Positions 1 to 6,787 are shown, counted from the first letter of the stretch. The stretch: 10,707 nucleotides of DNA from an uncultured Actinomycetes bacterium (GCA_903875815.1 CAIQXR010000100.1:1-10707), one strand, 5' to 3'. The notes: a model not told the origin generated them from the sequence alone. Program-made: numbers and translations.

Positions 1-1494
1 ATGGATCTCACCTGGCATAAATTAGATAATCTCAAGGGCGGAACATTCTTCTCGCGCAAGAAAGAGTCGAATGTAGGTCGTGGTTTAATTTTGGCAGATG
101 GTGAATTGCGGATCGCATCGGAATACGCCATTGCTCACGATTCAGGAATTGGACTTCACGCTGCTGCCGTTGCCGCCCAGCGCGGCGCCGATCTATCCGT
201 AGAGTCGGCGATGCGAATTGCCAGCGAGTTTGTTGGTCTGGAAGAGCCCTGGCCACGGCAATCACGTGAAGATCTTGTCACTTTAATCGGTGCTGGCTCT
301 CACATGATTCGGGTATTTGAAGCGCTGGATCAAGAGGGCTTGATCGAGCGATGGATTCCCGAATGGGGACATGTCCGCTTCCTTCCGCAACGCAATGTCT
401 TGCATCGACATACTGTTGATCGACATATGTTGGAGACGGCAGTACGCGCCGCTGCTCTTACCCGAAAAGTTCACCGCCCCGATCTCTTGTTGGTCGCAGC
501 GCTATTCCACGACATTGGCAAGGGCTACCTTGATAGAGACCACTCTGAATATGGCGAAATCTTGATTGCAGATGTCGGTCGTCGGCTAGGTTTCCCTGAG
601 AAAGATGTTGACGTCCTGGCGCTCTTAGTTAAGCATCACTTATTGCTTTCGACGGTTGCTACGCGACGCGACTTGGATGATCCAGCGACGATCGCGTTCG
701 TTGTTGAAGCAATCGCTAATCCAGAGAATTTAGAGTTGCTCCACTGTTTAAGCATTGCCGATGGTGAAGCTACTGGCCGTACGGCGTGGAGTGATTGGAA
801 AGCAGGATTGGTTGCTGATTTAGTGAAGCGTTGCTTGGCTGCGATGTCGGGTATCCAACCCGCCAAGAAAGTTGAACTCACTGACGAACAGATTGCGCGA
901 TTGACGTCAGGCGAACTATCGGTCTCCATAACAGAAGGGGAGGGCGTTCACGAGATTGAGATTTTGGCTCCCGACCAAGTGGGACTCCTATCTGCAGTTG
1001 CCGGAGTTCTGACGATCTCGCGGATGGATGTCCGATCAGCAAAGACTCGTACTCATGAGGGCTCTGCCTTGATGAAGTGGACAGTCTCGCTGGATCCCAA
1101 TATTGACGAGCCAGATATTGATCGATTCGCCGATTTGCTGGAGAAAGCACTTGCAGGTGAAATTGATTTGGCAAAGCGAATTGATGATCGCATTTCTCAA
1201 TTCCGTAAATTGCCGGGCATTCCCGTGCCCCCACCGGTCGTGAGTGCAACGAACGACATTGCGACCAACGCCACCGTAATTGAAGTGCGTATGCACGATC
1301 GTCCCGGCGTTCTCTTCACTGTCGCAAAGGCGATTTCGAGATTTGGCGTGGATATCAATGCGGCGATTGTCGCCACTCTTGGGGCGGAGGCGTTCGACAC
1401 CCTCTACGTCAGTGACCTCGGCGGCGTAGCGCTCTCCGAGGAGCGCGCCAAGCTTTTGGCTAGCCAACTCGAAAACATACTTCTGACGCAGTAG
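1..1494 (+). CDS. glnD: GlnD, PII nucleotidyltransferase / nucleotidyl-removing enzyme, 5'-truncated by window
   Basis: This is the C-terminal 497 residues of GlnD, which modifies and demodifies the PII nitrogen-signal protein according to glutamine level. In studied actinobacteria the modification is adenylylation of GlnK rather than uridylylation. Numbering from the first codon, an HD phosphohydrolase domain covers about 130-260, with the motif LFHDIGKG (H170, D171), H137/H142 upstream and K211-H212-H213 downstream. Two ACT domains follow, at about 317-395 and 425-495; the second has the MHDRPGVLF signature at 431-439. The nucleotidyltransferase domain (about 250-300 residues, GS...D.D motif) is missing, and full-length family members run about 750-850 residues. 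The ATG at position 1 is therefore almost certainly an internal Met and the gene starts upstream of the window. Known actinobacterial context is amt-glnK-glnD-ffh, matching the ffh neighbour seen here. Confidence 0.93.
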   Translation: MDLTWHKLDNLKGGTFFSRKKESNVGRGLILADGELRIASEYAIAHDSGIGLHAAAVAAQRGADLSVESAMRIASEFVGLEEPWPRQSREDLVTLIGAGSHMIRVFEALDQEGLIERWIPEWGHVRFLPQRNVLHRHTVDRHMLETAVRAAALTRKVHRPDLLLVAALFHDIGKGYLDRDHSEYGEILIADVGRRLGFPEKDVDVLALLVKHHLLLSTVATRRDLDDPATIAFVVEAIANPENLELLHCLSIADGEATGRTAWSDWKAGLVADLVKRCLAAMSGIQPAKKVELTDEQIARLTSGELSVSITEGEGVHEIEILAPDQVGLLSAVAGVLTISRMDVRSAKTRTHEGSALMKWTVSLDPNIDEPDIDRFADLLEKALAGEIDLAKRIDDRISQFRKLPGIPVPPPVVSATNDIATNATVIEVRMHDRPGVLFTVAKAISRFGVDINAAIVATLGAEAFDTLYVSDLGGVALSEERAKLLASQLENILLTQ

Positions 1495-1497
1495 TCT
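1492..1497 (+). promoter_or_regulatory. Candidate -10 box (TAGTCT) for leaderless ffh transcript
   Basis: TAGTCT fits the TAnnnT actinobacterial -10 pattern and is followed by exactly 6 nt and then the GTG start of ffh. The TAG of this box is also the glnD stop codon. No Shine-Dalgarno sequence lies before ffh, so a leaderless start at 1504 is plausible. There is no recognisable -35 box. Confidence 0.45.
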
Positions 1498-1503
1498 CGC
1501 CTC

Positions 1504-2988
1504 GTGTTCGAATCCCTCTCCGCAAAGTTTGCATCCGCCTTCTCCTCACTACGAGGACGTGGGCGAATAAAGGAGAGCGATCTCTCTGAGATCTTTGCCG
1601 AAATCAAATCGGCACTTCTGGATTCAGATGTAGCACTCAGCGTCGCTGACCATTTCATTAGCGCCGTATCACAGCGAGCCCTGCCGGCGCTGGATGAGGT
1701 CAACAAGAGCACCAATCCATCTCAGGCGATCTTCACCATCGTTAATGAAGAACTCACTGCGATCCTTGGGGGCAGCGCCAGGCGAATTCGTTTTGCCAAG
1801 AAACCACCAACTGTCATTCTGCTGACAGGTCTGCAAGGCGCAGGTAAGACTTCGCTCGCTGGAAAACTCGCCAAGTATTTGAAAGACCAAGGCGATACGC
1901 CACTTCTGATCGCCTCCGATTTACAACGTCCCAATGCGGTCACTCAACTTCAAGTAGTGGGGGAGAGCGTCGGCGTTCCGGTCTTTGCCCCAGAACCAGG
2001 TAATGGCGTAGGTGATCCAGTACAGGTTGCTAAAGCTGGCCTCAAATTTGCTGAAGATAAATTACATAACATCGTTATCGTTGATACCGCTGGTCGACTA
2101 GGTGTCGATGCCGAGTTAATGGCGCAAGCCCGCCAGATTCGCGATGCAGTACAGCCAGATGAAATCCTCTTTGTTGTCGATGCCATGGTGGGTCAAGATG
2201 CAGTTCGCACTGCATTGGCTTTCCAAGAAGGCGTCGGTTTTGACGGCGTTGTACTCACCAAACTTGATGGTGATGCTCGTGGTGGCGCTGCGCTCTCCAT
2301 TACTCAGATCACCGGCAAGCCCATCCTCTTTGCATCCACTGGCGAAAAAGTAGGGGACTTTGATCTCTTCTACCCCGATCGCATGGCTTCTCGAATCTTG
2401 GGCTTGGGCGATGTGCAATCTCTTGCCGAACAGGCGAAGAAAGCTTTCGATGGAGACGTTGCTGAAAAACTTGAGAAGAAATTCGCCAGTGGCGATGACT
2501 TCACGCTCGATGACTTCCTTGATCAGCTCCAAGCGATGAAGAAGATGGGTTCAATGACCAAACTTCTCGGCCTTCTTCCTGGTGCTAACTCCGGTGCGAT
2601 GAAGAAGCAGATCGAAAGTTTGGATGAAGGCGAGTTAACTCGCACGCAAGCGATCGTTCAATCGATGACACCAGCCGAGCGCGCCGAACCTAAGATTCTC
2701 AATGGTTCCAGGCGGGCGCGCATTGCTAAAGGTTCAGGTCGCGCTGTCTCTGAAGTAAATAATCTCGTGGATCGTTTCTCGCAGGCCCAGAAGATGATGC
2801 GAGCAATGCGTCAGGGGAAGAACCCGATGGGATTGCCGCCAGGAATGCAGCTTCCACCGGGGATGGCGATGCCTCCTGGCATGGGCGGCGGAATGGGCAT
2901 GGGCGGCGGTTCCAAGCCGGGACATCAGCCACCGAAGAAGAAGTCGAAGTCGGGTAACCCGGCTAAGCGCGCTGCGGAGCAGGGCTAG
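1504..2988 (+). CDS. ffh: Ffh, signal recognition particle GTPase (SRP54)
   Basis: Ffh binds 4.5S/SRP RNA and signal sequences of nascent membrane proteins and, with FtsY, delivers the ribosome to the Sec translocon. The 494 residues hold all expected parts. The N domain covers about 1-90. The G domain has P-loop GLQGAGKT (109-116), DLQRPNAVTQL (139-149), DTAGRLG (194-200) and TKLDGDARGG (252-261). A Met-rich M domain starts at about 325, with MKKMGSMTKLLGLLPG (345-360) and GSRRARIAKGSG (401-412), the RNA-binding helix. The C terminus is a Met/Gly/Pro-rich tail (441-470) with a basic end, usual for high-GC Gram-positives. The GTG start is chosen because MFESLSAKF aligns with the family N terminus and it lies 9 bp after glnD. 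No Shine-Dalgarno sequence is visible; a TAnnnT box 6 nt upstream suggests a leaderless mRNA. The last codons form the first unit of a 29-bp tandem repeat. Confidence 0.97.
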   Translation: MFESLSAKFASAFSSLRGRGRIKESDLSEIFAEIKSALLDSDVALSVADHFISAVSQRALPALDEVNKSTNPSQAIFTIVNEELTAILGGSARRIRFAKKPPTVILLTGLQGAGKTSLAGKLAKYLKDQGDTPLLIASDLQRPNAVTQLQVVGESVGVPVFAPEPGNGVGDPVQVAKAGLKFAEDKLHNIVIVDTAGRLGVDAELMAQARQIRDAVQPDEILFVVDAMVGQDAVRTALAFQEGVGFDGVVLTKLDGDARGGAALSITQITGKPILFASTGEKVGDFDLFYPDRMASRILGLGDVQSLAEQAKKAFDGDVAEKLEKKFASGDDFTLDDFLDQLQAMKKMGSMTKLLGLLPGANSGAMKKQIESLDEGELTRTQAIVQSMTPAERAEPKILNGSRRARIAKGSGRAVSEVNNLVDRFSQAQKMMRAMRQGKNPMGLPPGMQLPPGMAMPPGMGGGMGMGGGSKPGHQPPKKKSKSGNPAKRAAEQG

Positions 2989-3055
2989 ATAACACAGGCG
3001 CTGCGGAGCAGGGCTAACAAACACAAGCGCTGCAGAGCAGGGGTAACCCAACCGA
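2969..3055 (+). repeat. Three tandem copies of a 29-bp unit overlapping the ffh stop codon
   Basis: Units lie at 2969-2997, 2998-3026 and 3027-3055. The core GCGCTGCGGAGCAGGGCTA is identical in copies 1 and 2 (25 of 29 positions match overall); copy 3 matches copy 2 at about 22 of 29. The first copy encodes the last residues and stop of Ffh; the period is not a multiple of three, so the others are non-coding. Each unit contains a mini-hairpin CTGC-loop-GCAG (2972-2982, 3001-3011, 3030-3040). In copy 3 the stem is intact and one of the substitutions falls in the 3-nt loop (GGA to AGA). Confidence 0.9.
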
Positions 3056-3071
3056 GCTGGGGATTTGGGTT
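3045..3071 (+). other. Weak inverted repeat downstream of ffh
   Basis: AACCCA at 3045-3050 can pair with TGGGTT at 3066-3071 around a 15-nt loop. There is no T tract after it, so a role in ending ffh transcription is only a possibility. Confidence 0.25.
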
Positions 3072-3081
3072 CGGGGCCATG

Positions 3082-3102
3082 AGATGGCAAGATTGGCCAT
3101 CT
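3082..3102 (+). terminator. Candidate hairpin between ffh and rpsP
   Basis: AGATGGC (3082-3088) and GCCATCT (3096-3102) form a perfect 7-bp stem with a 7-nt loop. GGGGCC (3073-3078) and GGCCCT (3110-3115) could add an outer stem with one G-U pair. No poly-T follows. It lies between two transcription units, so a terminator or processing site is plausible but not shown. Confidence 0.35.
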
Positions 3103-3122
3103 GTTCAGGGGCCCTCTACCCC

Positions 3123-3148
3123 TTGACTCAGATCATGTCCAATATGGA
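3123..3148 (+). promoter_or_regulatory. Weak promoter candidate for the rpsP operon
   Basis: TTGACT at 3123-3128 resembles a -35 box, and TATGGA at 3143-3148 a poor -10 box, but the spacer is only 14 nt. It lies 69-94 bp before the rpsP start in the only sizeable gap upstream of the operon. The location is more convincing than the sequence match. Confidence 0.3.
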
Positions 3149-3201
3149 TGCCCGAGAGTCTGACGCTCCCACTGTCATGGCAAACGGAATTCCGAACATT
3201 C

Positions 3202-3207
3202 AAGGAG
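3202..3207 (+). promoter_or_regulatory. Shine-Dalgarno AAGGAG deciding the rpsP start
   Basis: AAGGAG ends 9 nt before the GTG at 3217. This is a strong ribosome binding site and selects that GTG over the in-frame ATG at 3148, which has none. Confidence 0.8.
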
Positions 3208-3216
3208 AAAGCCTTC

Positions 3217-3777
3217 GTGGCCGTAAAAATTAAGCTCATGCGTCTCGGAAAGATTCGCACACCGCACTACCGTATTGTCGTTGCTGATGCTCGCGTTGCC
3301 CGTAACGGTCGCGCTATCGAGGAGATCGGTCGCTACTCACCTGTAGCAGAGCCATCACTTATTGAAGTGAATTCAGATCGCGCACAGTACTGGCTCGGAG
3401 TTGGCGCTCAGCCAACTGAAGCCGTAGAAGCACTTCTCAAGATCACCGGTGACTGGCAGAAGGCTAAGGGCCTACCAGGAACTGAGGGAACTCTTAAGGT
3501 CGCAACACCAAAGCCAGATAAGCGCATTGCTTACGAAGCTGCTGTGAAAGATGCAATGAATGAGCCAGCTGATGGCGCAACAACAATGAAGAAGAAGGCT
3601 GCCGACAAGCTTGCTGCAAAGGCAAACCCTGTCGTTGAAGAAGCCGCTCCAGTTGTTGAAGCACCTGCTGCCGAAGAAGTAGCAGTTGAAGAAGTTGCTA
3701 CTGAAGAAGTTGCAGCTCCTGCAGCTGAGGCTGAAGTTGTTGCTGAAGCACCAGCAGAAGAAAGCGCAGCTGAATAA
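3217..3777 (+). CDS. rpsP: Ribosomal protein bS16 with long acidic C-terminal tail
   Basis: S16 is a small-subunit protein that binds 16S rRNA early in 30S assembly. The 186 residues start [20 protein letters not shown] after the initiator and continue with [11 protein letters not shown] and EEIGRYSP, the invariant S16 N-terminal half. [17 protein letters not shown] (58-74) is the other hallmark. The core ends near residue 85, the size of the E. coli protein. About 100 extra residues follow: a lysine-containing linker (about 94-136) and an Ala/Glu/Val tail (139-186) with repeated EEVA units. Actinobacterial S16 proteins usually carry such extensions, though this tail is on the long side. The start is GTG 3217, supported by AAGGAG and by homology; an in-frame extension back to 3148 would add 23 unrelated residues. 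It is the first gene of the rpsP-khpA-rimM-trmD operon, and khpA begins 2 nt after its stop. Confidence 0.96.
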   Translation: MAVKIKLMRLGKIRTPHYRIVVADARVARNGRAIEEIGRYSPVAEPSLIEVNSDRAQYWLGVGAQPTEAVEALLKITGDWQKAKGLPGTEGTLKVATPKPDKRIAYEAAVKDAMNEPADGATTMKKKAADKLAAKANPVVEEAAPVVEAPAAEEVAVEEVATEEVAAPAAEAEVVAEAPAEESAAE

Positions 3778-3779
3778 TT

Positions 3780-4019
3780 ATGATCGATGAGGCGCTCGAG
3801 CATCTCGTCAAAGGCATCGTGGATAATCCTGAAGATGTTGTCATCACAGAGAAGAACCACCGCCGCGGAACAACGCTAGAAGTACGCGTTAATCCCGAGG
3901 ATATCGGCAAGGTAATTGGTCGTAATGGCCGTACCGCGCGCGCACTTCGTACTGTCGTCAGCGCACTTGCAGGTCGCTCTATCCGCGTCGATCTCATCGA
4001 GGCTGACGAGGCTCGTTAA
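3780..4019 (+). CDS. khpA: KH-domain RNA-binding protein (KhpA family)
   Basis: A 79-residue single KH-domain protein. The RNA-binding loop GRNG (residues 47-50) sits in IGKVIGRNGRTARALR, the standard KH signature, between beta-strand segments VVITEK/TLEVRVNP and IRVDLIEA. KhpA proteins bind many RNAs, partner with KhpB/Jag in Firmicutes and affect cell size and division there; its role in actinobacteria is not well defined. The position between rpsP and rimM is conserved across Gram-positive bacteria and suggests a link with ribosome or rRNA work. The start is ATG 3780, 2 nt after the rpsP stop, with no clear Shine-Dalgarno sequence, so translation probably relies on coupling. rimM begins 2 nt after its stop. 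Confidence 0.93.
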   Translation: MIDEALEHLVKGIVDNPEDVVITEKNHRRGTTLEVRVNPEDIGKVIGRNGRTARALRTVVSALAGRSIRVDLIEADEAR

Positions 4020-4021
4020 TA

Positions 4022-4576
4022 ATGCTCCTGACCGTCGCTCGCATTGGGCGCGCTCACGGAGTACTCGGTGAAGCGACTATCGAAGTCCGCACCGATATGC
4101 CAGAAGAACGTTTCTATGTGGGCTCTGTCTTAGCGACAGAGCCCACATCTTTTGGCCCACTAACAGTCTCTTCGGTTCGCGTTCACAATGGAATCATCTT
4201 GCTCGGTTTTGAGGGCATTAATGATCGCAACGCCATAGAAAAACTCCGTGATGTGCTTCTTCGTGCCGAAGTCGATATCGAAGAAGAACTAGATGATGAA
4301 GACGATTATCACGTCCAACAATTGATCGGTTGCGCCGTCGAAACAGAAGATGGCCAGGCCGTTGGTCCAGTCAAAGATGTAGTGAATCTGCCCGGTCAAG
4401 ATGTCTTAGCTGTTGATTATCACGGCCGCGAAATCCTGATTCCCTTTGTTTATGAGATTGTCCCTACCGTCGATATCAAGTCGCGAAAAATAATCATTGC
4501 ACCCCCAGCTGGACTGTTGGATGATTCTGCTGCGATTATCGCTTCTACCCGAGAGAGCGAAACGACTGATGAATAA
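4022..4576 (+). CDS. rimM: RimM, 16S rRNA processing / 30S maturation factor
   Basis: RimM binds S19 and helps mature the head of the 30S subunit. The 184-residue protein has the N-terminal RimM barrel (about 1-85), starting [23 protein letters not shown], which holds the family's GRI.G.HG motif. A PRC-barrel follows (about 95-166) with [17 protein letters not shown] and the diagnostic [15 protein letters not shown]...PPAGLL. The length is normal for the family. The ATG lies 2 nt after the khpA stop; the stop overlaps the trmD start by 8 bp, which implies translational coupling. A perfect 14-bp inverted repeat lies within codons 32-43 (see separate entry). The stretch it encodes, [12 protein letters not shown], is a poorly conserved loop region in the family, so the DNA there is fairly free to carry a second signal. 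Confidence 0.95.
   Translation: MLLTVARIGRAHGVLGEATIEVRTDMPEERFYVGSVLATEPTSFGPLTVSSVRVHNGIILLGFEGINDRNAIEKLRDVLLRAEVDIEEELDDEDDYHVQQLIGCAVETEDGQAVGPVKDVVNLPGQDVLAVDYHGREILIPFVYEIVPTVDIKSRKIIIAPPAGLLDDSAAIIASTRESETTDE
4116..4148 (+). promoter_or_regulatory. Perfect 14-bp hairpin inside rimM coding sequence
   Basis: ATGTGGGCTCTGTC (4116-4129) and GACAGAGCCCACAT (4135-4148) are exact reverse complements around the 5-nt loop TTAGC. CTTTT follows at 4149-4153. In the mRNA this would be a very stable stem-loop about 95 nt after the rimM start, upstream of most of rimM and all of trmD. Attenuation, reduced translation or an RNA cleavage site are possible roles. Confidence 0.6.
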
Positions 4577-5279
4577 ATTCGATCTGATCAGTATTTTTCC
4601 GGAGTACTTCGATCCGCTCCACCTCTCATTGATCGGCAAAGCGCAAAAAGCAGGCCTAGTAGAGATCGTTGTACATAATCTTCGTGATCAAGCCGACGAC
4701 AACCATCACACCGTGGATGACACCCCATATGGCGGGGGAGCGGGAATGGTCATGCTCCCTGAACCATGGGGCGCCGCCATTGATGCGATTGCCAGGGATT
4801 CTGATCAACTCTATGACTTGATCGTTCTTACTCCTGCTGGTGAAAAGTTCACGCAGTCGATGGCTGAGGAATTGGCGACGCGCGAGAATTTAATCTTCGC
4901 TTGCGGCCGTTATGAAGGCATTGATATTCGCGTGACCGACTATTACCGAACTCAAAAGAATTTCCGAGTTCGCGAAGTGTCGATCGGAGATTACGTATTA
5001 AATGGCGGCGAAGTGGCAACGCTGGTCATCATGGAGGCGATCATTCGATTGATTCCTGGTGTAATCGGAAACCCTGCATCGCTGGAGGAGGAGTCCCACT
5101 CTCTGCGCGACCAAGATGGCACTTTGGTGGAATACCCGAGCTACACCAAGCCACCAGTGTGGCGAGGTTTAGAGGTGCCACCTGTCTTGCTTTCAGGGAA
5201 TCACGGTGATATTGCTCGCTGGCGCGCTCAGGTAGCAAAAGAACGAACCGAGAAATTGCGTGATCTAACTCGCGAGTAA
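4569..5279 (+). CDS. trmD: TrmD, tRNA (guanine37-N1)-methyltransferase
   Basis: TrmD makes m1G37 next to the anticodon of tRNAs reading CNN codons, using S-adenosylmethionine, and so prevents +1 frameshifting. The 236 residues carry the SPOUT trefoil-knot motifs: [13 protein letters not shown] (50-62), LTPAGEKF (87-94), CGRYEGID (112-119) and [11 protein letters not shown] (138-148). The tRNA-binding C-terminal part has [13 protein letters not shown] (188-200) and [17 protein letters not shown] (203-219). The start is ATG 4569 because [14 protein letters not shown] matches the family N terminus; it overlaps the end of rimM by 8 bp. An in-frame start at 4497 would add 24 unrelated residues. 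One oddity: at the position of the catalytic Asp (D169 in E. coli), the SLEEESHS segment has Glu175. The usual downstream gene rplS is not here; a desaturase follows. Confidence 0.96.
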   Translation: MNKFDLISIFPEYFDPLHLSLIGKAQKAGLVEIVVHNLRDQADDNHHTVDDTPYGGGAGMVMLPEPWGAAIDAIARDSDQLYDLIVLTPAGEKFTQSMAEELATRENLIFACGRYEGIDIRVTDYYRTQKNFRVREVSIGDYVLNGGEVATLVIMEAIIRLIPGVIGNPASLEEESHSLRDQDGTLVEYPSYTKPPVWRGLEVPPVLLSGNHGDIARWRAQVAKERTEKLRDLTRE

Positions 5280-5294
5280 CCACCTCCCATGGGG

Positions 5295-5300
5295 TACCTT
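5295..5300 (+). promoter_or_regulatory. Candidate -10 box (TACCTT) for leaderless desaturase mRNA
   Basis: TACCTT matches TAnnnT and is followed by 6 nt and then ATG 5307. No Shine-Dalgarno sequence precedes that ATG. An 8-bp palindrome CCCATGGG (5286-5293) lies just upstream. Confidence 0.5.
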
Positions 5301-5306
5301 TCAGCC

Positions 5307-6314
5307 ATGGCTTCGATCGATCCAAAAATTCAGTCTCGTCTTATTCGTGATCTCGAGCCGGTCGTTGCGAAAGAATTAAACCGCCATATCTCCACGACTC
5401 GTGATTGGTATCCACACGAGTATGTTCCATGGTCAGAAGGTCGCACCTTCGCTGGCCCACTTAATGGCGATGCCTGGGAAGCGAAAGATTCTAAGCTCAC
5501 TTCGATTGCTCAGGATTCATTAGTCCTCAACTTGATGACAGAAGATAATCTTCCGAGTTACCACACGGAAATTGCAATCTCGATGGGCCGCGACGGCGCC
5601 TGGGGCAATTGGATCGGACGTTGGACCGCTGAAGAAGGTCGCCACTCCATTGTTCTGCGCGATTATTTAATGGCTACTCGTGGCGTTAATCCGGACGAAC
5701 TAGAAGATCTTCGGATGGCACATATGCAGGTGGGCTATCAAACGCCATATGACAATGACATGCTCCACACAGTTGCCTATGTCTCATTCCAAGAATTAGC
5801 TACCAGAATTTCACATCGCAATACTGGAAAAATTTCACAAGACCCGATAGCCGAGCAGATGTTGGCTCGTGTGGCACTCGATGAGAATCTCCATATGCTC
5901 TTCTATCGCAATCTCCTTGGAGCCGCGATTGAAATGGAACCCAATGCTGCGATGCGCGCCATCACAGATGTCGTGACCAATTTCCAGATGCCAGGAGCCG
6001 GTATGCCTGGCTGGGGTCGCAAGTCGGTCGGAATCGCTTTGGCGGGAATTTACGATCTCCAACTTCACCTAGAAGATGTCGTCAATCCCGTTCTGCGCGC
6101 ATGGAATGTCTTCGAACTTGAGGGACTTGATGCAGATGGCGAGCAGGCGAGAATCGAACTCGCTGAGTTCTTGGAAAAGGCCGCTGAGGATGTCGCTCGG
6201 TTCAACGATAAGCGCGAGGCCCACTTCGAGCGACTCGAAGCCCGTGGTCAAAATCCGATTCGACTAAAGACGCTCTTGGATCGCAAGAGTGAAGGTGCAG
6301 AACTTAAATCCTAA
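5307..6314 (+). CDS. Acyl-ACP desaturase (soluble diiron, DesA/stearoyl-ACP type)
   Basis: A 335-residue ferritin-like diiron enzyme that introduces a double bond into acyl chains on acyl carrier protein, using O2 and electrons from ferredoxin. Iron ligands match the plant stearoyl-ACP desaturase pattern: E79 (TEDNLPSYH), E110 and H113 (TAEEGRHS), E163 (SFQELATRISH) and E193 and H196 (DENLHMLFYR). All six are present, so it should be active. TFAGPLNGDAW and NWIGRWTAEE are also typical. Actinobacterial members are called DesA1/DesA2; I cannot tell which one this represents or the double-bond position. ATG 5307 is preferred over the in-frame ATG 5289 because a TAnnnT box sits 6 nt before it and would overlap a longer reading frame. 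It lies 27 bp after trmD but probably has its own promoter. It occupies the place where rplS is usually found. Confidence 0.93.
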   Translation: MASIDPKIQSRLIRDLEPVVAKELNRHISTTRDWYPHEYVPWSEGRTFAGPLNGDAWEAKDSKLTSIAQDSLVLNLMTEDNLPSYHTEIAISMGRDGAWGNWIGRWTAEEGRHSIVLRDYLMATRGVNPDELEDLRMAHMQVGYQTPYDNDMLHTVAYVSFQELATRISHRNTGKISQDPIAEQMLARVALDENLHMLFYRNLLGAAIEMEPNAAMRAITDVVTNFQMPGAGMPGWGRKSVGIALAGIYDLQLHLEDVVNPVLRAWNVFELEGLDADGEQARIELAEFLEKAAEDVARFNDKREAHFERLEARGQNPIRLKTLLDRKSEGAELKS

Positions 6315-6481
6315 GTAGAGCCCACCATTAACCGTCTGTGAAGGTTATGGGAATAATCTCGACACGCCGTGGGTTGATTAGGTAGATAGCCCTCTTTTAG
6401 GACACTATCCGCCCTGTGGGGTAAATAACCCCGATCGAACTCTGTAATGGTGTTTGACGAGAAATATGAGATGGAGGCGTC
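6315..6481 (+). other. 167-bp intergenic region upstream of the DUF4193 gene
   Basis: Several small inverted repeats are present: TAACC/GGTTA (6329-6347), GATAG/CTATC enclosing CCT/AGG (6385-6409), and GGGGT-AAATA-ACCCC (6418-6432). None has a T tract. A promoter for the DUF4193 gene must lie here, but I see no convincing -35/-10 pair; TTGATT (6374-6379) with TAGGAC (6398-6403) at an 18-nt spacer is the best, weak, candidate. Confidence 0.35.
6473..6477 (+). promoter_or_regulatory. Shine-Dalgarno GGAGG for DUF4193 gene
   Basis: GGAGG lies 4 nt before the ATG at 6482, a rather close spacing. With the rpsP site it is one of only two strong ribosome binding sites in the window. Confidence 0.7.
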
Positions 6482-6778
6482 ATGGCAACTGATTACGACA
6501 CGCCCCGAAAAACCGATGAAGAATTACATGAAGAGTCGCTCGAAGAACTCAAAGCCCGTCGCGCCGATGCGCAATCTGGCTCTGTCGATATCGATGAAGA
6601 AGAAGCGGCTGAAAGCCTAGAACTTCCTGGCGCCGATCTCTCCGGTGAAGAACTCACTGTTCGAGTCGTGCCTAAGCAGCAAGATGAATTTACGTGCTCA
6701 CGTTGCTTCCTTGTTCACCACATGACCCAGCTCGCTAAGGGTGAGGGCGCTAAAGCAGTCTGTAAGGATTGTGAATAA
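6482..6778 (+). CDS. DUF4193 family zinc-ribbon-like protein
   Basis: A 98-residue acidic protein of the actinobacteria-specific DUF4193 family, recognised from MATDYDTPRKTDEE, ESLEELKARRADAQS, ESLELPGADLSGEELTVRVVPKQQDEFTCSRCFLVHH and the final CKDC. The C-terminal CxxC pairs (C72/C75 and C94/C97) look like a single zinc ribbon; the first 60 residues are acidic and probably disordered. Function is unknown. The family sits near dut and a DUF3093 gene in many actinobacteria, including the mycobacterial Rv2697c-Rv2699c region, and the same neighbourhood is seen here. It is convergent with the DUF3093 gene; the two stop codons are 28 bp apart. Confidence 0.92.
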   Translation: MATDYDTPRKTDEELHEESLEELKARRADAQSGSVDIDEEEAAESLELPGADLSGEELTVRVVPKQQDEFTCSRCFLVHHMTQLAKGEGAKAVCKDCE

Positions 6779-6787
6779 GGATTGCTG

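Noticed and set aside
1..3. ATG at the first base as the true start of glnD
   Set aside because: The frame lacks the whole nucleotidyltransferase domain that precedes the HD domain in GlnD, and no upstream sequence is available. The window edge cuts the gene.
3148..3216. Upstream ATG giving a 209-residue S16
   Set aside because: The added residues have no S16 similarity and no ribosome binding site; AAGGAG at 3202-3207 and the family N terminus both point to GTG 3217.
4497..4568. Earlier in-frame start for trmD
   Set aside because: It would overlap rimM by 80 bp and add 24 unrelated residues; [14 protein letters not shown] at 4569 is the family N terminus.
5289..5306. Earlier ATG for the desaturase
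   Set aside because: Only six more residues, no ribosome binding site, and the TAnnnT box would fall inside the reading frame. ATG 5307 is preferred, though not proven.
6454..6459. TTGACG as a -35 box for the DUF4193 gene
   Set aside because: The start codon is only 22 bp downstream and the Shine-Dalgarno site only 13 bp, leaving no space for a -10 box and a leader.
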